DNA of 64,000 nucleotides from Prosthecobacter dejongeii (GCF_014203045.1 NZ_JACHIF010000006.1:124001-188000), one strand, 5' to 3'; shown: positions 1-9,632, numbered from the stretch's first letter. Notes: generated by a model from the letters alone, not told the origin. A program made the numbers and translations.

Positions 1-1431
1 AACAATGCCGATATCATCGCTGGTAGCACAGGGCCGGGGGGGCATTACAGCACTCCGTATTTTTACTTCTACGGCACCCAGTCCGTCTCAGGCAACGGGG
101 CGTTTCAGTTCGATGGCGGCGCAGGCTTCCGGGGGCTGGAAATCAGCACGAATGACGGCTCCTTCGATGGAGGGCTGGACCCAGGGGTGCTGACTTTCGA
201 GCCTAGCATCAGCTTCCACTTAGGCCACTACGCGGGTCTCCGGGCCTATGGCCAGACGGCCCATTTCATCTTCAAAGGCAGCCTCACTGCGAATGTGCCT
301 ATCCCGCCTGAGATTAACTATGCCACCGCCGTCTATATGACCGGACGCTTCACCAACGAAGGCAGCCTGACGGCGACGGCGGGGCACCTTTACTTCCAGG
401 GCTACGCGGATCAGAATTGGACCAATCTGGGCACGGTGAACCTTTCCGGTTCAGGCATCCTCACGATGGGCGGAGACTTCACCCTGGCCCAACTCGGCAC
501 GGTGAACCGCGCGGGCGGCACGGTGAACCTCGCGGGCACGCTGGACAATACCGGAAAAACGCTGGCGCTGAATGCGGCCACCGGGTCCTGGAACATCCTC
601 TCCGCTGGCAAAATCCTGGGTGGTGCAGTGACCACCGCGGATGGTTCCCTGCTGACGGTGGCCAAAAATGCGGTGGCCACCCTGGAGTCGGTGAACCTTC
701 AGGGCACCGTGCAGGTGACGGAGGGCCAGTTGAGCCTCCATGGGGACTGGGTGAACAACGGCACCATCAATGCCACCGACAGCCGACTCGACTTCGGCGG
801 TGAGTTCCGTCTCAGCGAGCTCGGCGTGATCAACCGCACGGGTGGTACACGTGCCATCACAGGCATCCTGGACAATACGGGCTTCACCTTTGTGCCGGAT
901 ACTCCGGGGGCACCCTGGATCTTCCAGGGCGGCACGCTGAAAGGCGGCAGTCTGGCCAGCGCCGGGCCTCTGCTGACATCGAACAACTTCGACTGGACTC
1001 TCGATGGCGTCACCCTGGCCACGAACATCAACCAGCAAAGTGGCTTCCTGAAGGTGACGAACGGCCTATCCATGGGCAGCCACACGCTGACGCTGAACTC
1101 CAGCACGGTTTATTTTAACGGCACTCAGACGATCGCCGGAACAGGGGCGCGCATCATCCTGGCTGGGTCCATCTTCTCGGGCTCCTCGCTCAATGCCTAC
1201 CCGGCAGATGTGTTCAATCCGGCACCGTCCACACTCACCTTCGGTGCAGGGCTCACCGTGGTGAGCCAAACCACCAGTTACCTCTACGGTTACTCGCCGC
1301 AGCAGGCCATCCTGAACCTCGGCACCATCCGTGCGGAGGTGGCCGATACCTTCTTTTACATCAGCGGTGCCTTTACCAACCAGGGTCAGCTTCAGCAAGT
1401 CAATGGTGGTCAGATCGTGATTCAACCCTGA
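1..1431 (+). CDS. Secreted beta-helix/filamentous repeat protein, 5' end outside window
   Basis: The reading frame is open from base 1, so the true start lies upstream and at least 476 residues are visible. The protein is rich in Gly, Thr, Asn and Leu. Short units of the type GTVN.AGGT.NL.G.LDNTG recur around positions 420-580 and 770-880. This is the pattern of parallel beta-helix surface proteins, autotransporter passengers and filamentous adhesins. No beta-barrel, PEP-CTERM or other C-terminal anchor is visible; the chain ends in a short hydrophilic tail. The next gene starts 15 bases downstream, so the two probably share a transcript. The fold class is inferred from the repeats, and substrate and partners are unknown. 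Confidence 0.75.
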   Translation, partial: NNADIIAGSTGPGGHYSTPYFYFYGTQSVSGNGAFQFDGGAGFRGLEISTNDGSFDGGLDPGVLTFEPSISFHLGHYAGLRAYGQTAHFIFKGSLTANVPIPPEINYATAVYMTGRFTNEGSLTATAGHLYFQGYADQNWTNLGTVNLSGSGILTMGGDFTLAQLGTVNRAGGTVNLAGTLDNTGKTLALNAATGSWNILSAGKILGGAVTTADGSLLTVAKNAVATLESVNLQGTVQVTEGQLSLHGDWVNNGTINATDSRLDFGGEFRLSELGVINRTGGTRAITGILDNTGFTFVPDTPGAPWIFQGGTLKGGSLASAGPLLTSNNFDWTLDGVTLATNINQQSGFLKVTNGLSMGSHTLTLNSSTVYFNGTQTIAGTGARIILAGSIFSGSSLNAYPADVFNPAPSTLTFGAGLTVVSQTTSYLYGYSPQQAILNLGTIRAEVADTFFYISGAFTNQGQLQQVNGGQIVIQP

Positions 1432-1446
1432 GCCCTTTTTGTCGTC

Positions 1447-3786
1447 ATGAAATCTGTCTTATTGTTTCTCGGCGTCATCGCCTCGTCTTTTGTGGGGCTT
1501 CAGGCCGCCACCTCAGTCGGCATCCTGGAGCCGGAACCTGCCGGGGCCAAAAACAGCCGCGTGCCTATCACCCTCACCTCGACGCTGCCGGATAGCGTGG
1601 TGGCCCTTCAGGCCGATGTGCAGTTCAATGCTTCCCTCTACACCGTTAGCGATGCCGAGGCTGTGCTGCAGCCTGCCGGAGTGAAGGTGGAATCCGCCGA
1701 GATCTCGCCGGGCCGCATGCGCGTGGTGGTGTATCACCGCAACAGCCAGGCAATGGGCGGCAACGTGCTTTTTGCCGTGCCACTGACGGCGAAGAATGGC
1801 GTGGTCTCCAATGATCCCATCCTGCTTACCGATCTCATCGTCGCGGGCCAGGGGGGCAATGCAGTGACGGCAGGCATCCTGCCGCGTGTGCGGCTCACGG
1901 GCCTGCGCGATGGGCAGAAGGTGAATGGTCGTCTGGGCATTGAGCTGACATCCACCGCCAGTGCCACGGACAGTGAGATCAGTTACGTGGAGTACTACGT
2001 GGGCGGTGTGCTGCTGGGGGAAGGGGAAGGGCCTAACTTCAAGTTCTTCTGGGAACCCGAAACCTCTGGGCCCTATGAGATCCGTGCCGTGGCCTATGAT
2101 GAAAATGGTCTGCAATCCTCCACCCGCACCATCCCCATCATCGTCACCCACGTGGGCACCTATGACGGGCCCGTTTTGGGCACCTACGCGGGCCTGGTGC
2201 GCGCGCCTGCGTTCAACTTCGATCAAGAAGGCTACGTCAGCATGACCTCAACGGTGAAGGGGGCCTTCACGCTCAAGCTGCTCATGGGTGGCAAGACCCT
2301 TTCCGGCAAGGGGCAGTTTGATGCCTCGGGCAATGCCACCGTCTCCATCGTGCGGGGCAAAGGCATCACACCGCTCACTGTCGTGCTGGCCCATTCCAGT
2401 GATGCGCAGGTGGATCAAATCCATGGCCGTGTGGCCGATGGTTCCTTCGTGAACAATGCCTTTACCGGAAACACCTTCGAGTCGGAGTTTGTGGCGGATC
2501 GCCTCGTCTGGAATGCCAAGACCCTGCCTGCCATCCAGCGTGGTAGCTACACAGTGCTGCTGCCGACTGCTGAAGATGCCCTGATCCAGGGTGCCCCGCG
2601 CGGTACTGGCTTTGCCACCGCCACCGTCACTCCCGCAGGCACGGTGAGCGCCACGCTGAACCTTGCCGATGGCACCAAGATCACCGCCTCTAGCATGGTC
2701 TCCAAAGATGGGGCTTGGCCGCTCTATGCCTCGCTTTATAAAGCTCAGGGCGTCATCCTCGGTGAGATGATGTTTGATCCCATCACAGAGATCAGTGACG
2801 TGGATGGCCTGCTCACTTGGCTGCGTCCTGTGGATGCGAAGGCGCTGCTGTTTAAACCCGGCTTTCAAACAACAGTGGATGCTGTGGGCAGCCTATTTGT
2901 GAAACCGCAGGCCAATCAGCGACTGATCCCGCTGGCAAATCTGGGCAGCAATGCCTCCCTATTTCTCAGTGAGGGTGGTCTCCTGGGGCCGGTGGAAAAT
3001 CGCACCACCTTTCTGGCCAGTAATAAGGCTCTGGTGCCTTTGCAGGATGCGCTGCGGCCCACCGTGCTCCCTGTAGCAGCCACGGGTCTGTTCTCCGGTG
3101 CCTTCTTCCATCCAGACACGCAAAAAAGTGTCAAATACCAGGGCGTTGTATTGCAAAAGCAACAGCTCTTTGGCGGCTACTTCCTGGCAGGCACTCATGG
3201 TGGGGATGTTTCTTTGGCCGCTAACGAAATGTTTTCCAACACCTTTGCTGGCCCCATTGGCACAGCTCCTCTTCCGGTGGTGAAAATTGTCTCGCCGAAA
3301 GCCAATGCCACGCTCGCCAGCGTGACAGGGGGAAGCGTGAGCGTCAGTGGCACAGCCGCAGATAAGCAAGGCATCTCCAGCGTGACCTACCAAATTTTGC
3401 ATGATGGAGAACTCTCCGCACCTGCCACTGCCACAGGCACCACCTCTTGGAATTTTAATATCCCCGTGCCCGATGGCGAAGGCGGCCTCTACATCATCCA
3501 TGTGAAGGCTGTGGATACGGTGGGCCATGAGAGCGAGGTGGTGACGACGCAGTTCTGGACGCCGCTGAAAAGTGCCTTGGCTGTGACCGTGAGCGGACCT
3601 GGCACGGTGACGAAGGGCTTTGAAGGCAGCACCGAGCGCGACGTGGGTAAACTGGTCACCCTCAGTGCCAAACCCAATGCAAAGAAACGCTTCCTGGGCT
3701 GGACGGGCAGCGTCACTTCTTCTTCGCTGAACATCACCATCCTGATGAAGGAAGGCACCACCTTGCAGGCCAATTTCGGAGATTGA
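1447..3786 (+). CDS. Secreted multidomain Ig-like/InlB-repeat protein
   Basis: This 779-residue protein begins with a clear signal peptide (MKSVLLFLGVIASSFVGLQA). Residues about 25-150 resemble a cohesin-like or invasin-like beta-sandwich. An Ig-like segment follows at about 155-235 (motifs DSEISYVEYYVGG and GPYEIRAVAYDENG). The middle (about 240-600) is a large beta-rich region that is recognisably related to the C-terminal part of the Ig-domain protein at 44633-47401. A second Ig-like module is at about 620-700. The end (about 710-779) is a divergent InlB B-repeat with FLGWTGSV and LQANF motifs. It is probably a surface or matrix component. It lies between the beta-helix gene and the haloperoxidase gene, with gaps of 15 and 4 bases. 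Confidence 0.8.
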   Translation: MKSVLLFLGVIASSFVGLQAATSVGILEPEPAGAKNSRVPITLTSTLPDSVVALQADVQFNASLYTVSDAEAVLQPAGVKVESAEISPGRMRVVVYHRNSQAMGGNVLFAVPLTAKNGVVSNDPILLTDLIVAGQGGNAVTAGILPRVRLTGLRDGQKVNGRLGIELTSTASATDSEISYVEYYVGGVLLGEGEGPNFKFFWEPETSGPYEIRAVAYDENGLQSSTRTIPIIVTHVGTYDGPVLGTYAGLVRAPAFNFDQEGYVSMTSTVKGAFTLKLLMGGKTLSGKGQFDASGNATVSIVRGKGITPLTVVLAHSSDAQVDQIHGRVADGSFVNNAFTGNTFESEFVADRLVWNAKTLPAIQRGSYTVLLPTAEDALIQGAPRGTGFATATVTPAGTVSATLNLADGTKITASSMVSKDGAWPLYASLYKAQGVILGEMMFDPITEISDVDGLLTWLRPVDAKALLFKPGFQTTVDAVGSLFVKPQANQRLIPLANLGSNASLFLSEGGLLGPVENRTTFLASNKALVPLQDALRPTVLPVAATGLFSGAFFHPDTQKSVKYQGVVLQKQQLFGGYFLAGTHGGDVSLAANEMFSNTFAGPIGTAPLPVVKIVSPKANATLASVTGGSVSVSGTAADKQGISSVTYQILHDGELSAPATATGTTSWNFNIPVPDGEGGLYIIHVKAVDTVGHESEVVTTQFWTPLKSALAVTVSGPGTVTKGFEGSTERDVGKLVTLSAKPNAKKRFLGWTGSVTSSSLNITILMKEGTTLQANFGD

Positions 3787-3790
3787 AAAG

Positions 3791-4975
3791 ATGAAACGCT
3801 TTTTGTTATTCCTGCTGCTGTGTGTGGCCTCTGTGCATGGTTCGGAGATCATCCAGGACTGGAACTATGTCTTCCTCCAGGCAGTACGGAAGGAGACGCC
3901 GCCGCCCTGTCTCGTGTCCAGAAATCTGCCCATCTTCCATCTTGCTATCCATCGTGCCGTGCAGAGCGCGATCAAAACTGGGATGGATGAGCCCATGCAG
4001 TGTCAGGCCGCGCACCATGCAGCCCGGGCGGTCTTCCTGCGCTTTTTCCCTTCTCAAGAAAAAATGGCGGAGCAGGTGGAAGCCAAGAAGCCCGAGGGCC
4101 AAATCTCCGATGCCTGCCGCAGCCTCGTGGCCGAGGCGGTGCAGCGAACCTTTGCAGAGCGTGAGAACGATGGCAGCGCGACCACGGTTCACTACGTGCC
4201 GAGTGACAAACCCGGCCAGTGGCGGCGCACCCCGCCTAACTTTCGTCCCCCAGAGTTCCCCCACTGGGGCAAGGTGAAGCCCTTCATGGTGGGAGACGTC
4301 GCGGAGTTCCGTGCGGCCGCTCCCCCGGCCCTGGACAGTGCCGCCTATGCGGAGGAGGTGAATCTTCTCAAAGATCTGGGCGGTAAAGTGAGCAGCAAAC
4401 GCACCGCCGAGCAGACCCTCATCGCCAAGTTCTGGGCCGACTTCAGCTACACCAGCTCCCCTCCCGGCCACTGGAATGAGATCGCGCGTGAAGTGTCGTT
4501 AACCAAAAAGCTGAATGTGGCAGAAACCGCACGCATCTTTGCCACGCTCAATCTGGCCCTGGCCGATACCTGCATCACCATCTGGGACACCAAGTACCAC
4601 TACAACTTCTGGCGGCCTGTCACCGCCATCCGCCGAGCGGATGAAGATGGCAATGAAGCGACGGTGGCCGATAAAAACTGGGAGCCGCTGCTGCGCACGC
4701 CGCCGCATCCAGAATATGTCAGCGGCCACTCCGGCATCAGCGGTGCGGCAGCCACCATCATGGAGCATTTTTTTGGCCGCGAGAACATTAGCTTTGAAGC
4801 TTCTAGTGATGACGTGAAGGACACCCGCCGCCGCTTCACTTCCTTCCAGGCCTGTGCGGAGGAGATCGCCCAGAGCCGCATCTACGGCGGCATCCATTAC
4901 CCTGCCGCCGGTCGCGAAGGACTGAAGCTGGGGCGTAACATCGCTGAAAAGGTGCTGAAGACCTTCAAGGAATAA
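3791..4975 (+). CDS. Vanadium-dependent haloperoxidase / PAP2-family exported enzyme
   Basis: This 394-residue protein has a signal peptide (MKRFLLFLLLCVASVHG). The C-terminal half carries the three blocks of the vanadium haloperoxidase/PAP2 superfamily: K..YNFWRPVTAIR near residue 265-280, HPEYVSGHSG near 302-312, and SRIYGGIHYPAAGREG near 360-375. These hold the phosphate/vanadate-binding Lys, Arg, Ser-Gly-His and the catalytic His. Family members either oxidise halides with peroxide or dephosphorylate acidic substrates, and sequence alone does not separate the two reactions. The start is 4 bases after the preceding stop, so translational coupling with the surface-protein gene is likely. 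Export fits a role at the cell surface. Confidence 0.85.
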   Translation: MKRFLLFLLLCVASVHGSEIIQDWNYVFLQAVRKETPPPCLVSRNLPIFHLAIHRAVQSAIKTGMDEPMQCQAAHHAARAVFLRFFPSQEKMAEQVEAKKPEGQISDACRSLVAEAVQRTFAERENDGSATTVHYVPSDKPGQWRRTPPNFRPPEFPHWGKVKPFMVGDVAEFRAAAPPALDSAAYAEEVNLLKDLGGKVSSKRTAEQTLIAKFWADFSYTSSPPGHWNEIAREVSLTKKLNVAETARIFATLNLALADTCITIWDTKYHYNFWRPVTAIRRADEDGNEATVADKNWEPLLRTPPHPEYVSGHSGISGAAATIMEHFFGRENISFEASSDDVKDTRRRFTSFQACAEEIAQSRIYGGIHYPAAGREGLKLGRNIAEKVLKTFKE

Positions 4976-4992
4976 GGTGACCGAATCTGATG

Positions 4993-5014
4993 CCAGAGCT
5001 ACGTCTTGCTCTGG
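4993..5014. terminator. Hairpin between convergent genes
   Basis: A 7-bp perfect stem (CCAGAGC/GCTCTGG, 8-base loop) lies between the convergent haloperoxidase and avtA genes. There is no long T-run, so it is a weak candidate bidirectional terminator. Confidence 0.4.
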
Positions 5015-5037
5015 TTATGCCGAAGAAGTAATGATGG

Positions 5038-6288
5038 TTAGGCGTACGCTTGCCGGACTTCGTCCGCGAGGATTTCCAGAGCTTCCTGCACGATGTGGGC
5101 GGGTTGACTGTACGTGAGGCGCAGGCACTCGTGCGGGTGTTTCCAGGCTTCATCCAGGCCAAAGGCAAAGTAGTGGCCAGGAATCACGAGCACCTTGCGC
5201 GCTTTCAGACGGCGGTAGAGTTCTGCGGCTGTGATGGGCAGGTCCTTGAGCCAAAGCCATAGGAAGAAGGCCCCTTCCTGCGCATGGAGTGCCCAGGGCA
5301 GGTTATCGCCCAGGGCCTGAGTCAGGGTGGCTTTGGCAAAGTCGGAGCGTTCTTTGTAAAACGGGCGGATGACTTCGCGGCCCAGGCGCAGCAGGGTGTC
5401 ATCTTTCAGAAGCGGCCCCAGCAGGGCCTGGCCCACATTGCCATTCGCCAGAGAGACGATGGCGTTCATGTTGGACAGAGCTTTGACGATGGCCGGATCT
5501 GCCACCACCACGGAGGTGCGCACGCCGGGCAGGCCTACTTTTGACAGGCTGATGCTGAAGATCATGCCCGGCTCCCATTTGGGCCGGAAGCTGCCATGGA
5601 TCACATCGGGGAAAGGATGACCGTAGGCATTGTCAATCATCAGCGGGATGCCGTGATGCCGGGCGAGATCACGCAATTGGTTAAACTCGGCCTCCGTCAG
5701 CACATTGCCCGTGGGGTTCGTCGGGCAGGAGACGCACATCGCCGCGATGTCCGGGGTGATTTTGAGCTGCTCAAAATCCACGTGGTATTTAAACTCACGC
5801 TCGCCCTGGGGGCTGATGATGGGACGATAAGCGATGAACTGGCCTTCGGTCAGGGCCTGGTTCGCATAGCCGATGTAGTCTGGCAGCAGAGGAAAGAGGA
5901 TGCGCTTTTTTCCGGTCGGTGTGTCTCCAGCCAGGAGGTTAAAGAGCAGGAAAAAAGCGCTCTGGCTGCTGGGCATGACGGCGATGTTTTCTTTCGTCAC
6001 GTCCCAGCCGCATTCGCGTTTGAGAAAGGTGGCGAAGACTTCACGGAAGAGAGGATTGCCCCCAGGTGGGTCGTAATTCAGCAGGGTGCGGTCCAGGCTG
6101 CCGTCAGCCAGCATGGCCTGCATCTGCTCACGCCACAGAGCCTGCACTGCTGGAATCGCCGCAGGCTGCCCGCCGCCCAGCATGCGCATGTCTGGAGTGA
6201 TGGAAAGCGCCTCCCCCAGGTCATCCATCAGTTCTTGAATGCCGCAGGGCCCGGAGAGCCGCTGGCCGATGGAGGAGAAGTTAAACAT
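5038..6288 (-). CDS. avtA: Valine--pyruvate aminotransferase (AvtA-type)
   Basis: This 416-residue fold-type I PLP enzyme would transfer the amino group between valine and pyruvate, giving alanine and 2-oxoisovalerate in the cytoplasm. It resembles E. coli AvtA along its full length. Matching blocks include MLGGGQPA near the N terminus, NYDPPGG, SQSAFFLLFNL, FKYHVDFE, CVSCPTNPTGN, LMIDNAYGHPFP, SLSKVGLPG near residue 250 (the PLP lysine) and PGHYFAFGLD near the C terminus. The length is that of the family. It appears monocistronic on the minus strand, 87 bases downstream of the DUF2452 gene. Assignment to AvtA rather than to a generic class I aminotransferase is fairly secure. Confidence 0.88.
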   Translation of the reverse strand: MFNFSSIGQRLSGPCGIQELMDDLGEALSITPDMRMLGGGQPAAIPAVQALWREQMQAMLADGSLDRTLLNYDPPGGNPLFREVFATFLKRECGWDVTKENIAVMPSSQSAFFLLFNLLAGDTPTGKKRILFPLLPDYIGYANQALTEGQFIAYRPIISPQGEREFKYHVDFEQLKITPDIAAMCVSCPTNPTGNVLTEAEFNQLRDLARHHGIPLMIDNAYGHPFPDVIHGSFRPKWEPGMIFSISLSKVGLPGVRTSVVVADPAIVKALSNMNAIVSLANGNVGQALLGPLLKDDTLLRLGREVIRPFYKERSDFAKATLTQALGDNLPWALHAQEGAFFLWLWLKDLPITAAELYRRLKARKVLVIPGHYFAFGLDEAWKHPHECLRLTYSQPAHIVQEALEILADEVRQAYA

Positions 6289-6375
6289 GGGAAAGGGGTG
6301 GGGTTAGGGAAGTGAAGATGCTAAGCTAGCACACCACAGCATCACGCTTTCGTCACCCCTTCATTCTCCCTTTCT

Positions 6376-6813
6376 TTACTCCACATGCGTGCTGATCCAG
6401 CCGCGCAGGTCAAAGTCATCCGCCACCTTTTCCAACTGCCAACGGCCATCGGCATTCAGGCGAAAAGTACCGATCCATTTTTGATGCCAGGATTCAGGCT
6501 CGATCATGCTCAGATGGTGTTTTCCTTCTACCGCGTAGAGGTGATAGACTTCGCCGATCACCGGCTCGAAACCGAAGTGAGCTTCATAGATCAATTTGTT
6601 CCAATTGAAGGAATCAATCACCTGAAGATATTTTTCTCGCAGTTCGATGAGCTCTTGCTGCAGTTCTCTTTCTACCCGGGACACGCCTCGGCTTTTAAAG
6701 TTGGTGAGATCCTGCGGGATGATCTTGGCCCCCAGACGAGAGGTGGGATAATGCAGGAAATTTCCGCGTGGGGCGGTCTGCGCGAGGTCGGTTTCGATCG
6801 GGTCGTGGGCCAT
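6376..6813 (-). CDS. DUF2452 domain protein
   Basis: This 145-residue cytoplasmic protein has no signal peptide or membrane segment. It matches my memory of the DUF2452 family: an early SRLGAKIIP block, then KSRGVSRVE, a helical stretch (ELIELREKYLQVIDSFNW), and IYEAHFGFEPVIGEVYHLY followed by HHLSMIEPESW. The function of the family is unknown. ATG at 6813 is the first start and gives a normal length. It is divergent from the lipoprotein gene at 6902 across 88 bases. Confidence 0.7.
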   Translation of the reverse strand: MAHDPIETDLAQTAPRGNFLHYPTSRLGAKIIPQDLTNFKSRGVSRVERELQQELIELREKYLQVIDSFNWNKLIYEAHFGFEPVIGEVYHLYAVEGKHHLSMIEPESWHQKWIGTFRLNADGRWQLEKVADDFDLRGWISTHVE

Positions 6814-6901
6814 GGATTCGGGAGTGGTGACCTTGCATTACGCCAGCCGGGCGTTTGCGGTTTGGATTGAAAAGCATCTCTGGGGCCATTAGCGTGCACT
6901 C

Positions 6902-7369
6902 ATGCGTCTGCGTCACGTCTTCCTTCTCAGCCTCGCAGCCTCTTTGAGTGCCTGCGTTTCCAGCATGCCCACGGCTGAAAAGCTGGATGAATTGGAACAA
7001 AAAATACGGGCGGAATACAGACAGGAATACGTGCTGTTAGAGGATCAGCGTCGCAGCGGGGCTCTGGATGCGGAAGGTTACCAGATCTCCAAAGCACGGC
7101 TGGATCAGCGGGTGCAAAACCGCGTGGATACCATGGCCTGGAGTCGTCACGCCCTGGTGCAGAGTGAGATGAAGGCAAATGCCATCCCTACGCCAGACAG
7201 TCCCCAGATCAATACGCCTCCCGGCGTCGGTTCCCTGCAAGGATCCGTGTATAACTCCACTCGCCAGAACGGCATCGGCAGTCAGGCCCTGGGAAATCTC
7301 GTCCGGGACATGTCCAGCGGCGGCGGTGCTGGGGGCCGCAATCCCGGTACGATGTATGACAATCCCTAA
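6902..7369 (+). CDS. Small putative lipoprotein
   Basis: This 155-residue protein has a lipoprotein signal peptide ending in LSAC, with the lipidated Cys at residue 18. A charged helical stretch follows (about 25-75, KLDELEQKIRAEYRQEY). The tail is Gly/Ser/Asn-rich and low in complexity (about 115-155). No family is recognised. It lies 9 bases upstream of the zincin gene, so the two are probably co-transcribed. It is most likely a small envelope-anchored protein. Confidence 0.65.
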   Translation: MRLRHVFLLSLAASLSACVSSMPTAEKLDELEQKIRAEYRQEYVLLEDQRRSGALDAEGYQISKARLDQRVQNRVDTMAWSRHALVQSEMKANAIPTPDSPQINTPPGVGSLQGSVYNSTRQNGIGSQALGNLVRDMSSGGGAGGRNPGTMYDNP

Positions 7370-7378
7370 CAGGTCGCT

Positions 7379-7750
7379 ATGACGGATGACCGACTGGCAA
7401 CGCTGGCTGCGGCAGAGGTGCGCCAAACTCTGCGTGGCCTGCCGGAGGATATCCGCGAGGCCGCTGCGGGCTGTGTGATCGAGCCCGTTTTCATGGCGGA
7501 CTGCCTGGCTGCGGGAGAAGTCATTGAGGATGACATCCTGGGTCTGTTTGAAGGGAACTCGCGGGCCGACCCTGAACCTGAATTTCCTGGGCAATTGCCA
7601 CGCATCCGTCTCTTTCTGGACAACCTCTGGGACTACACCGGCGGCAATCCGGAGCTGTATCGGGAAGAAGTGCGCGTGACCCTGCTGCATGAACTGGGGC
7701 ATTACCTCGGCTTTGATGAAGCGCAGGTGGCGGCCTTGGGGCTGGCCTGA
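7379..7750 (+). CDS. Zincin-like metallopeptidase family protein (PF06262-type)
   Basis: This 123-residue protein ends in TLLHELGHYLGFDEAQV. It is the HExxH zinc-binding motif followed by GFDE, as in the small Zincin_1 (PF06262) family, whose motif is close to HEIGHYFGLDE. There is no signal peptide, so it is cytoplasmic. Members are about 110-130 residues; few have been characterised biochemically. An AGG lies 5 bases before the ATG. It follows the lipoprotein gene closely and ends 61 bases before argS. Confidence 0.75.
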   Translation: MTDDRLATLAAAEVRQTLRGLPEDIREAAAGCVIEPVFMADCLAAGEVIEDDILGLFEGNSRADPEPEFPGQLPRIRLFLDNLWDYTGGNPELYREEVRVTLLHELGHYLGFDEAQVAALGLA

Positions 7751-7811
7751 AGTCACGGCAATATGCAATCCGCGTTCGACTTTTTCCAGAAGTCAGTATC
7801 TTCACCACCCC

Positions 7812-9572
7812 ATGTTTCGCGCTGCTCTTACCGATCGTCTCCAGGCTGCTTTCACCGCCGCTGGCATTGTTTTGCCAGAGGGTTTCCCCGTCTCGGTGGA
7901 ACTCGCCTCAGACACCCGATTTGGTGACTACCAGAGCAATGCGGCCATGACGCTGGCCAAGCAACTGAAGACCAATCCGCGTGCCCTGGCTGAGCAGATC
8001 AAGGCCGCCTTTTCAGCCGATGAACTGTGCAGTGAGGTGAGTATCGCCGGGCCAGGCTTCCTGAACTTCCGCATCAGCCCCGCCGCGCTTTCGGCCAAGG
8101 TACAGGCCATCACCACGGGTACGTCTTGCGATGTCGTGCAGGTGGCGCAGCCCAAGACCATCGTCATTGATTTCAGCGCGCCGAACATCGCCAAGCCCAT
8201 GCACGTGGGGCACATCCGCAGCACCTTCATCGGTGACTGCCTGGCCCGTGTCTCTCGTTTCGTTGGGCACAAGGTCATCACGGACAATCACGTGGGCGAC
8301 TGGGGCACCCAGTTTGGCATGATCATTCACGGCTGGAAGACTCAGCTCGACCATGAGGCGCTGAAAAAGCACCCCATTCAGGAACTGGTGCGCACCTACA
8401 AACTCATCAACCAGAAGACCAAGGATGACGAGTCCGTGCTGACCCTGTGCAAAACGGAGCTGGTGAAACTGCAGCAGGGCGACGAGGAAAACCTGGCCAT
8501 CTGGAAAGAATGCGTGCGGCTCACCCTCGTGCAGTTGGAAGAGGTGTATGGCACCCTGGACATCGAGTTTGATCATTACCTGGGCGAAAGTTTCTACAAC
8601 GACGCGTTAGGACCTTTGGTGACGGATTTGCTCTCTCGCGGCATTGCCGTTTTGAGCGAAGGCGCGGCGGTGATCTTCAGCGAAGGCACGGCGGCCGTGG
8701 AGGATGATCCCTTCATGACGCGTGACCGTGAGACGAAGGAGTGGGTGCAGCTTCCGCTTATCATTCAGAAGTCCGATGGCGGTTTCCTCTATGGCACCAC
8801 CGACCTCGCCACCATCAACTACCGTGTCCAGGAGTGGCAGGCGGATGAAATCTGGTATGTGGTGGGTGCGCCGCAGCAGCTTCACTTCCGTCAGGTCTTC
8901 GCCGCCGCTAAACGCATGGGCCACAGCACTGCGATGACCCACATCGCCTTTGGCAGCATCCTGGGACCGGATGGCAAGATGTTCAAAACCCGCAGTGGTG
9001 AAACCGTGGGCCTCCTCGAAGTCATCGAGGAAGCAATTGAGCGTGCTCGCGCGGCGGCTGAAGAGAAAGATCAAGGCCTCTCCGATGCGGAGAAGGACGA
9101 GATCGCCCGCATCATCGGCAGCGGCTCCGTCAAGTATGCCGAGCTGAGCCAGAATCGTCTCACCGATTATAAATTTAGCTGGGATAAGATGCTGTCTTTG
9201 CAGGGCAATACTGCGCCTTACCTCATCAATGCCTATGTGCGTACGCGCTCCATCTTCCGCAAGCTGGAGGGCAGTGCTGTCACGCTGACGCCTGAGATCG
9301 CACTCACTGAGCCTGCCGAAATCGCCCTGGCGATGAAGCTGGCCCAGTTCGCTGAGGCGACCCATGATGTGCTGGTGGATCACCGCCCGAATACGCTGGC
9401 TAACTACTTGTATGAACTGGCCAATACGTACCACAGCTTTTACGAAGCCTGTCACGTGCTGAACAGCACGGGCGTCGTTCGCAATACGCGTCTCACTTTG
9501 TGTGAGGCGACGAGTCGGGTGCTGAAGACCGGGCTCGGTTTGCTGGGGATCCAGACGACGGAGCGGATGTGA
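7812..9572 (+). CDS. argS: Arginine--tRNA ligase
   Basis: This is a 586-residue class I aminoacyl-tRNA synthetase, close to the usual 550-590. The N-terminal Add1 domain spans about 1-100. The HIGH-type motif is HVGH at 131-134 within PNIAKPMHVGHIRS, the hallmark of ArgRS. A KMSKS-like loop (GKMFKTRSG) lies near residue 388. The C-terminal DALR anticodon-binding region starts near 465, with the typical YLYELANTYHSFYEACHVL segment. ATG at 7812 gives the expected N terminus; the longer frame from 7689 would run into the zincin gene. It charges tRNA-Arg and is presumably essential. Confidence 0.97.
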   Translation: MFRAALTDRLQAAFTAAGIVLPEGFPVSVELASDTRFGDYQSNAAMTLAKQLKTNPRALAEQIKAAFSADELCSEVSIAGPGFLNFRISPAALSAKVQAITTGTSCDVVQVAQPKTIVIDFSAPNIAKPMHVGHIRSTFIGDCLARVSRFVGHKVITDNHVGDWGTQFGMIIHGWKTQLDHEALKKHPIQELVRTYKLINQKTKDDESVLTLCKTELVKLQQGDEENLAIWKECVRLTLVQLEEVYGTLDIEFDHYLGESFYNDALGPLVTDLLSRGIAVLSEGAAVIFSEGTAAVEDDPFMTRDRETKEWVQLPLIIQKSDGGFLYGTTDLATINYRVQEWQADEIWYVVGAPQQLHFRQVFAAAKRMGHSTAMTHIAFGSILGPDGKMFKTRSGETVGLLEVIEEAIERARAAAEEKDQGLSDAEKDEIARIIGSGSVKYAELSQNRLTDYKFSWDKMLSLQGNTAPYLINAYVRTRSIFRKLEGSAVTLTPEIALTEPAEIALAMKLAQFAEATHDVLVDHRPNTLANYLYELANTYHSFYEACHVLNSTGVVRNTRLTLCEATSRVLKTGLGLLGIQTTERM

Positions 9573-9580
9573 TGGGGGAA

Positions 9581-9632
9581 AGCGGCGAGGGCGCCGCTGG
9601 CACCGGAGGCAAAGCGACGGGGGGCGTCGCTT
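9581..9632. terminator. Paired GC-rich hairpins between argS and recQ
   Basis: Two perfect stems lie in the convergent gap: AGCGGCG/CGCCGCT at 9581-9598 and AAGCGACG/CGTCGCTT at 9612-9632. Together they probably terminate transcription from both sides. T-runs are short. Confidence 0.5.
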
